A stretch of 64,000 nucleotides of DNA from Spirosoma validum. GTDB lineage: Bacteria; Bacteroidota; Bacteroidia; Cytophagales; Spirosomataceae. This document shows positions 25,749 through 33,809 of the stretch, piece after piece; the first letter of the stretch is position 1; each line of letters opens with the position of its first letter. Position numbers and translations under genes: made by a program. The notes below the pieces were generated by a model. The model made no database searches. It had not been told where the DNA came from and saw only the letters and a program-made list of their open reading frames with translations. Where the stretch lies: positions 372,001-436,000 of the forward strand of contig NZ_JACXAA010000001.1 of the NCBI RefSeq assembly GCF_014699035.1, read 5' to 3'.

Positions 25749-28181
25749 ATGCTTCAGAATTACCTCAAAATCGCGATTCGTAACCTGCTTCGGCGACGTT
25801 TTTATGCGCTTGTTACGTTACTTGGCCTGACGGTTGGCATGACGTTTTTGCTGCTCATCAGCAACTACATTCAGGGCGAACTCGCTGTTAATAAAACCAT
25901 CCGAAATGCAGATCAACAGTATCTGGTACATAGCCACTGGAAAGAAGCCACCATGGGCATGGACATCACGACACTGGCTCCTCTTGGCCCGACACTTAAG
26001 CAGTTATACCCCAACCTGGTCGCCAATTATTACCGGTTCTACGGCGTAACGGCGATTATCTCGAAAGATCAGAAGCACTTCCGGCAAAGTATTGAAGTAG
26101 GTGACTCGACCTTGTTGCCTATGTTTGGTTTCGCTATGGCCTACGGCGACCCCAAAACGGCCCTCCGCGAACCCAATTCCATTGTCATCACTGAAGGCGT
26201 TGCTCAGAAGTTTTTCGGCAAAACCGATGTACTTCGGCAACAACTAGCCGTACAAACACCCGCGGGCGGCAAACAGCTATTCACCGTAACGGGTGTGCTG
26301 CAGGATCTGGCAAAGAATAGCGTTACGGATCTGGTAGGTGTAAAAGACGAGGTTTTTATTCCGATGCGTAACGTCAGTTACTTCGCGCCGGAAGCCGGGA
26401 TAAACTCCTGGCAGAATCAGTACATTCCGAACTTCCTGGAACTGCAACCGGGCGTAACGGCCGATCAACTAACCCAACCTATAGCCAAGGTTCTGGCGAC
26501 GTATGCACCGCCGGGTTTCAAGGAAAATCTCGACGTATCGCTTAGTCCGTTGAAGACGCAGTACCTAAAAGGCAACAATGGTCTGGTTGAAAAGATGGTC
26601 CTCACGCTGACCATTATTGCGGTTTTTATTCTGCTAATGGCGGTAGTCAATTTCGTCAACATCACCATCGGCATATCAGCGACGCGCCTGCGGGAAATCG
26701 GTGTTCGGAAGGCCTTGGGTGGGTTGAAACGGCAACTTATTGGTCAGTTTCTGGCCGAAGCCCTTCTGCTAACGATCGGTGCTACGTTGCTGGCGCTGGG
26801 TTTTCACGAAATCTTCCGGTCGATGTTCGCGGATTTGCTGGAGCGGCCAATCCCGTCATTGATTACGTGGTCGCCGGTTGCTTTTGCAGGCTTGGTTGGT
26901 GGGGTATTGCTGGTTGCCCTATTGGCGGGTGGTTATCCAGCTTTTGTGCTGTCCAGTATGCCCTCTATTGAATCACTCAAAGGGCGATTTGGAGCCTCGG
27001 TGCAGAAAGGGATCGGCCTACGCCGGGCTCTTATCGTATTCCAGTTTACGGTCGCCATTTTGGTGTTTGTGGGGGCAATGGTGATCAGTCGGCAGGTGGC
27101 TTATTTTTTCAGTAAAGACTTAGGGTATCAGAAAGACCAGATCATGACGGTAGCCTCTGTCCCGCGCGATTGGTCGAAGGATGGGGTGCAACGGATGGAA
27201 GGCATTCGGAACCAGCTTGCGCGCATTCCTGGTGTGAGCGATGTGAGTTTGTCGTTTGTCGTTCCGGACGGACGAAGCAGCGGCAGCAGCAGGTTGTTCC
27301 GACAGGGACGCGACAGTACGGCGGCCACTACTGTTGATGTGCTGATCACCGACGAACACTTTGCGCAAACCTATGGGCTTCACCTACAGGAAGGGCAGTT
27401 TTTTCACGCCAACGGTGGCGGTTATGACTCTACAAGAGTTGTGCTAAACGAGTCAGCGGCAAAGGCGCTGGGTTGGCGTGATCCGGCCAAAGCTATGGGC
27501 CAGCTTGTGCGGTTGCAGGGCGGTAGCGTCACCTATCGGGTAGATGGCATCGTAAACGATTTTCATTTTGGCCCGCTGCATCAACCTATCAATCCGCTCA
27601 TCTTCTTCCATGTCCGGGCAAATCCCATTTACCGCTATTTTACGCTCAAACTAGCACCAGGTTCATCCAGCGCTGGTCATCTTCCTGAAACCGTAGAGGC
27701 TATTCGCAGAGAATGGGCAAGATTGTTTCCGGATGCACCCTTCGAATATTCATTCATAAACGATACGCTCCAGAAGCTTTACAAAACCGAAAAACAACTG
27801 CAAAAGGCATCCCGGCTGGCCACTACACTGGCACTGATCATTGTGTTGTTGGGGGTGTTAGGGCTGGTGTCATTAAACGTAACGCGACGTACCAAAGAAA
27901 TCGGCATCCGCAAAGTGCTGGGGTCCTCCACAATCAGCATTGTCAATTTATTCATGAAAGAGTTCGTGCTGATCCTACTGATTGCCAATGCGATTGCCTG
28001 GCCATTAGCCTATTATTTGTTAAGCGACTGGCTAACGCATTTCGCCTACCGGACCGATTTGTCGTGGTCCCCCTTTGTGCTGGTAGCGTTTATTCTGGCC
28101 CTGTTAACGGGATTGGTCGTCAGTACGCAGGCTATTCGAGCGGCTTTAGTGAATCCGGTGAAGAGTTTACGGAGTGAGTAG
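25749..28181 (+). CDS. Fused MacB/FtsX-like ABC permease, array copy P2 (divergent)
   Basis: 810 residues with the eight-TM, two-periplasmic-domain plan, but the most divergent member. The DELSYDR-type signature after TM1 is replaced by GELAVNKTIRNADQQY. The first coupling motif is REIGVRKALGG with a preceding TIGISATRL instead of MNLATARS. TM6 reads VLLGVLGLVSLNVTRR rather than CLGLFGLAAF, and the end is STQAIRAAL before NPVKSLRSE. It stands apart from its neighbours: 181 bases of unassigned sequence upstream and an antisense Uma2 gene 19 bases downstream, with no palindromic junction on either side. Confidence 0.9.
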   Translation: MLQNYLKIAIRNLLRRRFYALVTLLGLTVGMTFLLLISNYIQGELAVNKTIRNADQQYLVHSHWKEATMGMDITTLAPLGPTLKQLYPNLVANYYRFYGVTAIISKDQKHFRQSIEVGDSTLLPMFGFAMAYGDPKTALREPNSIVITEGVAQKFFGKTDVLRQQLAVQTPAGGKQLFTVTGVLQDLAKNSVTDLVGVKDEVFIPMRNVSYFAPEAGINSWQNQYIPNFLELQPGVTADQLTQPIAKVLATYAPPGFKENLDVSLSPLKTQYLKGNNGLVEKMVLTLTIIAVFILLMAVVNFVNITIGISATRLREIGVRKALGGLKRQLIGQFLAEALLLTIGATLLALGFHEIFRSMFADLLERPIPSLITWSPVAFAGLVGGVLLVALLAGGYPAFVLSSMPSIESLKGRFGASVQKGIGLRRALIVFQFTVAILVFVGAMVISRQVAYFFSKDLGYQKDQIMTVASVPRDWSKDGVQRMEGIRNQLARIPGVSDVSLSFVVPDGRSSGSSRLFRQGRDSTAATTVDVLITDEHFAQTYGLHLQEGQFFHANGGGYDSTRVVLNESAAKALGWRDPAKAMGQLVRLQGGSVTYRVDGIVNDFHFGPLHQPINPLIFFHVRANPIYRYFTLKLAPGSSSAGHLPETVEAIRREWARLFPDAPFEYSFINDTLQKLYKTEKQLQKASRLATTLALIIVLLGVLGLVSLNVTRRTKEIGIRKVLGSSTISIVNLFMKEFVLILLIANAIAWPLAYYLLSDWLTHFAYRTDLSWSPFVLVAFILALLTGLVVSTQAIRAALVNPVKSLRSE

Positions 28182-28200
28182 ACGTATTGGCAGGAAACGT

Positions 28201-28680
28201 TCAGGCAAAAATTTCGCTCAATACCAATTCGATGTTTGTAGCCGAATCAGTGAGTGTCGTTGTATCCGTAAAAAACTGGTATTTACCAATGGCTGAGTAT
28301 ACGGCGATGGCCTGAAGACTAGGCATTACTAACCAGCATGACTGAATACCCGCGTTGAAATATCGCTCGAACTTGGTCAGGATTTCGGCATCGGATTGGG
28401 AAGGAGACACAATTTCGATTACAGTCAGCGGCATATCAGTCATAGACGTTACGTCATGCAGGAAGTCAATTTGCAGTTTAGGGTAGATGGCAATATCCGG
28501 AACCGTATCCGGCCGTTCGGGCATTGTGATATTGAGTTCAGACAGGATAGTGTGGGTTTTCCGATAGCGATAGTCTAAACTAACAAGCAAATTTTTTTGT
28601 ATGTAAGCGTGATTTAAGGTGGGCATAGGCTTTCCACGTTCGCGCTCGTAATCAGATACTTTCTCAATGACTGCTTCCAT
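28201..28680 (-). CDS. Uma2 family endonuclease-like protein (copy 1)
   Basis: 159 residues of the Uma2/DUF820 family, a PD-(D/E)XK nuclease-like fold. The core is PDIAIYPKLQ (catalytic Asp candidate), then MPLTVIEIVSPSQS (Glu candidate in IEIVSPS) and a helix with SCWLVMP. The C-terminus NIELVLSEIF is shared with copy 2. Activity is unproven for most of the family; members are very abundant in cyanobacteria and also found in Cytophagales. It converges on P2 with a 19-base gap and is divergent from P3 with 53 bases between the start codons. No target or partner is evident. Confidence 0.88.
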   Translation of the reverse strand: MEAVIEKVSDYERERGKPMPTLNHAYIQKNLLVSLDYRYRKTHTILSELNITMPERPDTVPDIAIYPKLQIDFLHDVTSMTDMPLTVIEIVSPSQSDAEILTKFERYFNAGIQSCWLVMPSLQAIAVYSAIGKYQFFTDTTTLTDSATNIELVLSEIFA

Positions 28681-28733
28681 GCGTAACGAGATTTTCTCAG
28701 AATGATAATCAAAGATAACAAACTAGAACCAAC

Positions 28734-31130
28734 ATGCTTCGTTCATACCTCAAAATTGCCCTCCGAAACCTGCGCTCGCAACGTGGATATTCGCTCCTGA
28801 ACGTAGTGGGTCTGACCGTAGGCATAGCGGGTGGACTACTCATTTTTCTGTTCATTCGCTATCATTATAGCACCGACCGGCACCATGCCAACTACAACCG
28901 GATTTTTCGGGTCGACACCGATTTGTACCTTGACGATGGCTCGATTGAACTTAACCCCGAAGCACCTCTGCCGATGGCGCAGGTCATGCGAACGGAATAT
29001 CCGCAGGTAGACCAAGCGGCATTCCTGAGGATGATTCGGGAAATGACCCTTAGTGTAAAACGAGCGGGTAGAGCCGAACCCCTTCGGTTTCGGGAGCATA
29101 ACCATATGGGATTTGTTGAGCCGGACTGGTTCGATATACTGAGTTATACGTGGTTGCAGGGCGATCCCAAAACGGCACTTCAACAACCGAATCGGGTTGT
29201 TCTGACCCAGGCGTACGCGCAAAAATACTTTGGCGAAACGAACCCGCTGGAACAGACCATAACGCTCGACAATCGAACCAATGTAACGGTTGCGGGTGTA
29301 CTCGCCGATCCGCCAACGACGGCCGATACGGATCTGGGAATCTTTATCTCGCTGGCAACCCTGAAGCAACACGACCCGACGTATGACCAAACGGACTGGG
29401 GACTCCTGAACAGTACGAACCGGATTTACCTTACGCTACGTGATCCGGATACCGCTACCAGCCTCGACCGAGCATTTCCGGCTTTGGCGAAACGTCAGTA
29501 CGGACCAGATGCTAAATTTTTCCGGTTTCACCTGCAACCCATGCGCGAGTTCCACTTCGATGTAGCACGAGGTGGCGGTTCCATTCGTGCCTCATTGTTG
29601 TGGTCGCTGGGTGTTATTGGCTCGTTGCTGATTCTGGCAGCCTGTATCAATTTCATCAACCTGGCCACAGCGCAGGCACTTCGGCGTGGGAAAGAAGTAG
29701 GGGTTCGCAAAACGCTGGGGAGTTCGCGGGGGCAGTTGGTGATCCAGTTTCTTCTCGAAACGAGCCTTATCGTATTGACGGCAACCGGCCTGGCTTTGCT
29801 GCTGGTTGCCGCTACGTTGCCGTTGGTCAATCAGTGGTTGTCAGTGAATTTGTCGTTGCCGATAAACGGGCAGACGTTCGGGTTTGTGGTATTGCTGATC
29901 AGCGTTGTGATTGGCCTGGCGGGCGGCTATCCGGCTGCGGTTTTGTCGGGATTTAATCCGTGGGCGGCTCTGAAAGGTACACTAACGTTACGTTCTGCTG
30001 GGAATTTTCCGATCCGTCAAACCCTGATTGTCGTGCAGTTTATGGTTTGTCAGGTGCTGATTATTGGGGCGCTGGTCGTTGCGAATCAAATCCGTTACAT
30101 GCAGCAGGCGGACCTGGGTTTTCGGAAAGACAACGTAGTGATGGTGACTATACCCGATAAGAAGCCCGCCACGCAGGAAGCTTTTCGACAGCAGTTATCC
30201 GCGTATCCGGCTATTCAATCGGTTAGTTTCGAACATCGTCCCCCGGCGAGCGAATTGAATTACGGCGGCTCCTTCAAATTTAACGGCAAACCCGATTGGG
30301 AGCGATTTCCGATTCGGGAGCGACTGGCCGACGCAAATTACCTGAAAACGTACGGTCTACAGCTCATTGCCGGACGTAACATCGTACCCAGCGACACCAT
30401 TCGGGAGTATCTGATCAACGAAACCACGCTGCGTCAGCTCGGTTTCCGCGATCCGCAGCAAGTGCTGGGTAAAACAATGCAGTACTATCTCTCGCCGGTT
30501 CCGCTCCCCATTGTTGGCGTGATCAGCGATTTTCATCAGAAATCATTCCGCGACCCTATCGGCCCCTGTTTTATCGCCAGCTACGCGCCTATGTATGCAC
30601 AGGCAGGCATTCGCATCACGAGCCAAAATCAGGAGCAGACGGTACAGCGCATTCGGGAAACATGGCAGGGGTTATATCCTAATGAGGTTTTTGAATACGA
30701 GTTTCAGAATGATCAGATCGCCAGACAGTATGAGACCGAAGCGCTCACAGCCCGGCTGATCAACGTATTCACCGGAATCGCCGTGCTTATTTGCGGTCTG
30801 GGGCTGTACGGCCTAGTTTCGTTTGTGGTCGTGCAACGCACCAAAGAGATTGGTATTCGAAAAGTGCTGGGTGCGTCGGTCGCCAGCATCGTTACGTTGC
30901 TTTCAAAAGATTTCGTGAAACTGGTGCTACTGGCTATCCTGATCGCTAGTCCGGTGGCGTGGTATGCCATGAATCAGTGGCTCAATGACTTTGCGTATAA
31001 GATCACGATAGCCTGGTGGGTGTTCGCCCTGGCCGGTTTGCTGGCCGTCGGTATCGCCTTGCTGACTGTAAGTTTCCAGAGTGTGAAAGCAGCTTTGGTC
31101 AATCCGATCAAATCACTACGTTCAGAATAA
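28734..31130 (+). CDS. Fused MacB/FtsX-like ABC permease, array copy P3
   Basis: 798 residues. It belongs to a subgroup with P5, P13, P14 and P16: the signature after TM1 is YHYSTDRHHANYNRIFRV, PCD1 has GFVEPDWFDILSYTW, and the first coupling region is AQALRRGKEVGVRKTLGSS. The second motif is KEIGIRKVLGA in a TM6-TM7 loop preceded by LGLYGLVSFVVVQ. The tail is NPIKSLRSE, the only copy with Ile in this position. The start MLRSYLKIALRNL fits the family consensus. It is divergent from a Uma2 gene; the regulatory sequence must lie in the 53 bases between them. The gap to P4 carries the palindrome promoter. Confidence 0.92.
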   Translation: MLRSYLKIALRNLRSQRGYSLLNVVGLTVGIAGGLLIFLFIRYHYSTDRHHANYNRIFRVDTDLYLDDGSIELNPEAPLPMAQVMRTEYPQVDQAAFLRMIREMTLSVKRAGRAEPLRFREHNHMGFVEPDWFDILSYTWLQGDPKTALQQPNRVVLTQAYAQKYFGETNPLEQTITLDNRTNVTVAGVLADPPTTADTDLGIFISLATLKQHDPTYDQTDWGLLNSTNRIYLTLRDPDTATSLDRAFPALAKRQYGPDAKFFRFHLQPMREFHFDVARGGGSIRASLLWSLGVIGSLLILAACINFINLATAQALRRGKEVGVRKTLGSSRGQLVIQFLLETSLIVLTATGLALLLVAATLPLVNQWLSVNLSLPINGQTFGFVVLLISVVIGLAGGYPAAVLSGFNPWAALKGTLTLRSAGNFPIRQTLIVVQFMVCQVLIIGALVVANQIRYMQQADLGFRKDNVVMVTIPDKKPATQEAFRQQLSAYPAIQSVSFEHRPPASELNYGGSFKFNGKPDWERFPIRERLADANYLKTYGLQLIAGRNIVPSDTIREYLINETTLRQLGFRDPQQVLGKTMQYYLSPVPLPIVGVISDFHQKSFRDPIGPCFIASYAPMYAQAGIRITSQNQEQTVQRIRETWQGLYPNEVFEYEFQNDQIARQYETEALTARLINVFTGIAVLICGLGLYGLVSFVVVQRTKEIGIRKVLGASVASIVTLLSKDFVKLVLLAILIASPVAWYAMNQWLNDFAYKITIAWWVFALAGLLAVGIALLTVSFQSVKAALVNPIKSLRSE

Positions 31131-31184
31131 TAGAGAATCGCAGGATATTAGGTCACGTCGGCGAACCAGCTTCTACAGACTCCT

Positions 31185-31219
31185 GTCCGCAACTGTACGT
31201 CCGGCGTCCGTTTGCGGAC
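31185..31219 (+). promoter_or_regulatory. Palindromic upstream activating site, copy 1 (P4)
   Basis: A perfect palindrome GTCCGTTTGCGGAC at 31206-31219, preceded by half-sites GTCCGC (31185) and a degenerate GTACGT (31195) at roughly one helical turn. Identical palindromes occur only at 45037 and 60591 in the window, both also upstream of permeases. Likely a binding site for a dimeric, perhaps enhancer-type, regulator. Confidence 0.75.
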
Positions 31220-31247
31220 ATTCACCTTCTAAAAACTAAATTTTATT

Positions 31248-31287
31248 ATTGATAATCAGACAGTTAATTTTCTGGTATAGCATTTGG
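31248..31287 (+). promoter_or_regulatory. ATTGA box and sigma-54-like promoter of P4
   Basis: ATTGATAATCA (31248-31258) and TGGTATAGCATTTGG (31273-31287). The latter fits TGGYAYR-N4-TTG, with GG-N10-GG in place of the canonical GG-N10-GC of -24/-12 promoters. Predicted transcription start about 31298-31300. Confidence 0.55.
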
Positions 31288-31321
31288 GCAGATTTGTATG
31301 GCGCCAAACTCTGTACATGTT

Positions 31322-33727
31322 ATGCTACGTAACTATTTGCTTATCGCGTTTCGCAATCTTCGAAAATATAAGGCGTTCAGTTTCATCAATATTACGGGCG
31401 TGGCCGCTGGTCTGGCGTGTTTCCTGCTCATTGCTCTCTACGTGAAAGATGAACTGAGCTACGATCGCTATAATACAAACGCAGACCGCACTTACCGCGT
31501 TACCCGAACCTTTCTGTCATCGGAAGGAAGCGCTTCGTTAAAGCTGGCGCAGTTGGCACCGCCGTTTGGACCGTTGATCAAGCAGGATTTCCCGGAAGCT
31601 GAACAGGTTGTCCGAACCATTGATAACGGCGGATTGATAAAGTACGGCGAACATTCCTTCAACGAGGACGATATATACTTTGCCGAAGCCAATCTATTCA
31701 AGGTATTTGATTTTGACCTCGTCAGCGGCAACCCGGATCAGGCGCTGGCCAATCCGTTTTCCATTATGTTTTCCCGGCCGATGGCGGAGAAATACTTTGG
31801 CCACGAAAACCCAGTTGGCAAGACGGTGCGGCTTAATAACCAGTTCGATATGACGGTAACGGGCGTCTATGAGCCGCTGCCCGCTCAGGCGCATTTTCAC
31901 CCCAAGTTTCTGGCCTCATTCTCGACGTTTAACGACCCCCGCGTATACGGGGCGGAAGCGTTACGAAAAAACTGGAGTAACAACGCCTTCAATACGTATG
32001 TGTTACTACCACCCAATGTCGATCCCAAACGTATTGAAGCGGCATTCCCGGCTTTTCAGAACAAGAATATTCCACCGGAAGAAGGGCGGAATCCGTCAAA
32101 ATGGTCGGTGTTGAATCTGCAACCCCTGACGAGTATTCACTTACGGTCGCACACCGATTCAGAGGTAGAGCCAACGGGCGACATCAGTTATATCTATTTA
32201 TTCTCGGCCATTGGTTTATTCATTCTATTGATCGCCTGCATCAATTACATGAATCTGGCAACAGCCCGTTCGGCGGGGCGGGCCAAAGAGGTTGGGATGC
32301 GCAAGGTTGTAGGGGCTTTGCGCACCCAGCTCATTGGTCAGTTTTTGAGCGAATCCATTTTATTGGTAACTCTGTCTTTGGGCATCGCCATTCTGCTGGT
32401 TATGCTCTGTCTACCCGCGCTCAATCAGTTCACGCAGAAACAACTGGTTTTCAGCCAACTTCTCGATCCTGTTTTTCTTATTATTCTGGTTAGCATTACG
32501 TTGCTGACGGGCCTGGTAGCGGGCAGTTATCCAGCTTTTTTCCTGACGTCGTTCCGGCCACTTGGCGTACTGAAAGGCCAGATTGCCTCAACCATGCGTA
32601 CCGGTAAACTTCGACAGGTACTGGTTATCACCCAATTCGCGATAGCGATTGCCCTGATGATCAGCACAGCTGTAGTGTATAACCAGATGAAGTACATTCA
32701 GGATTACCGGCTGGGGTATGCGAAAGACCAGGTTTTACTGATGCCCGATTTTAGCGATTCGACCCGGAATTTCGAAACACTCAAAGAACAATTCATTCAA
32801 ACCGGTGCGGTGCGCGGTCTGGGTCGTTCATCACGAATTCCGTCCATGCGGTTGCTCGACTCCTGGGATGCCTCGGCGGCAAAAGGCGATAGTATGGCTC
32901 CGGTCAAAATCAATCTGCGGGGCCTGCGCGTTGACTACGATTTCATTCCGGCCTATCAGATTGGAATGGCTGCCGGACGCAATTTTTCCCGATCCTACTC
33001 CACTGATACGTCGATGATCGTCCTGAATGAAACGGCTGTGCGTCAGTTAGGCTGGACACCCGAACAAGCCATTGGCAAAGCTTTCCGATACGGTCAGGTG
33101 AAAGGCCAGGTTATTGGTGTTACGAAAGATTTTCACTTCGAATCCTTACACCAGGAGATGGCCGCACTGGCGATGGTTATGTCGACAGAAAACTTCCGAT
33201 GGCTATCCATTCCGCTGAAAGGCGATGTACCGACGGCAATTCAGCGCGTTGAAACGGTCTGGAAGCGATTCTTCCCGGAGCATCCGTTCGATTATCAGTT
33301 TCTGGATAGTCGTTTTGACCGGCTCTACGCTCGTGAACAAACGCAACAAACCCTGTTCAGCATTTTTGCGGGCATCGCCATTCTGATTTCGTGTCTGGGT
33401 CTGTTTGGCTTGTCGATGTTTATGGCCGAGCAACGTACCAAGGAAATTGGCATCCGCAAAGTACTTGGCGCGTCGGAGATAAGTTTAGTGACGCTATTCT
33501 CCAAAGACTTTATGAAGTTGGTGATTGTGGCGCTGATTATTGCCTCGCCCATTGCCTGGTATGCCATGCACACCTGGCTGAACGATTTCGCCTACCGGAC
33601 GAGCATCCATTGGTGGGTGTTTCTGCTGGCCGGTGGCCTAACGGTATTGATTGCGCTGTTAACGGTCAGTTTCCAGAGCGTGAAAGCCGCGTTGATGAAT
33701 CCGGTAAAATCATTAAAAACGGAGTAA
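31322..33727 (+). CDS. Fused MacB/FtsX-like ABC permease, array copy P4
   Basis: 801 residues from the ATG at 31322 (MLRNYLLIAFRNL). An upstream in-frame ATG at 31298 is rejected because it sits at or before the predicted transcription start and adds a non-homologous leader. Signature YVKDELSYDRYNTNADRTYRV; first coupling motif KEVGMRKVVGA (Met where most have Val or Ile), second KEIGIRKVLGA in MAEQRTKEIG. The tail is NPVKSLKTE, the form that goes with the purine-rich junction repeats. Probably the first gene of a unit P4-P5-P6-small secreted protein, with junctions of 82, 86 and 92 bases. Confidence 0.93.
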   Translation: MLRNYLLIAFRNLRKYKAFSFINITGVAAGLACFLLIALYVKDELSYDRYNTNADRTYRVTRTFLSSEGSASLKLAQLAPPFGPLIKQDFPEAEQVVRTIDNGGLIKYGEHSFNEDDIYFAEANLFKVFDFDLVSGNPDQALANPFSIMFSRPMAEKYFGHENPVGKTVRLNNQFDMTVTGVYEPLPAQAHFHPKFLASFSTFNDPRVYGAEALRKNWSNNAFNTYVLLPPNVDPKRIEAAFPAFQNKNIPPEEGRNPSKWSVLNLQPLTSIHLRSHTDSEVEPTGDISYIYLFSAIGLFILLIACINYMNLATARSAGRAKEVGMRKVVGALRTQLIGQFLSESILLVTLSLGIAILLVMLCLPALNQFTQKQLVFSQLLDPVFLIILVSITLLTGLVAGSYPAFFLTSFRPLGVLKGQIASTMRTGKLRQVLVITQFAIAIALMISTAVVYNQMKYIQDYRLGYAKDQVLLMPDFSDSTRNFETLKEQFIQTGAVRGLGRSSRIPSMRLLDSWDASAAKGDSMAPVKINLRGLRVDYDFIPAYQIGMAAGRNFSRSYSTDTSMIVLNETAVRQLGWTPEQAIGKAFRYGQVKGQVIGVTKDFHFESLHQEMAALAMVMSTENFRWLSIPLKGDVPTAIQRVETVWKRFFPEHPFDYQFLDSRFDRLYAREQTQQTLFSIFAGIAILISCLGLFGLSMFMAEQRTKEIGIRKVLGASEISLVTLFSKDFMKLVIVALIIASPIAWYAMHTWLNDFAYRTSIHWWVFLLAGGLTVLIALLTVSFQSVKAALMNPVKSLKTE

Positions 33728-33799
33728 AGGGAGGAGAGGGACAAAGGGGAGGATGGTAAATCCCACTTGTCCCTTTCGTCCCGCTCCTCCTTTTACTCC
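33721..33799 (+). repeat. Stop-to-start inverted repeat, junction P4-P5 (purine class)
   Basis: Left arm 33730-33749 matches the complement of right arm 33771-33790 (CCCTTTCGTCCCGCTCCTCC) at 17 of 20 positions. An outer block GGAGTAAA (33721-33728, including the P4 stop codon) pairs with TTTACTCC (33792-33799). No T-run follows. Confidence 0.85.
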
Positions 33800-33809
33800 C
33801 CCCTGTCCT

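Noticed and set aside
31298..31321. Upstream ATG of P4
   Set aside because: It lies at the predicted transcription start and adds eight residues absent from paralogues.
33753..33809. N-terminal extension of P5 (and of P8, P11, P12, P14) reading through the junction repeat
   Set aside because: The extensions translate repeat arms (Pro/Arg-rich), differ from gene to gene, and precede the conserved ML-NYLKIA start, so the internal ATG is used in each case.
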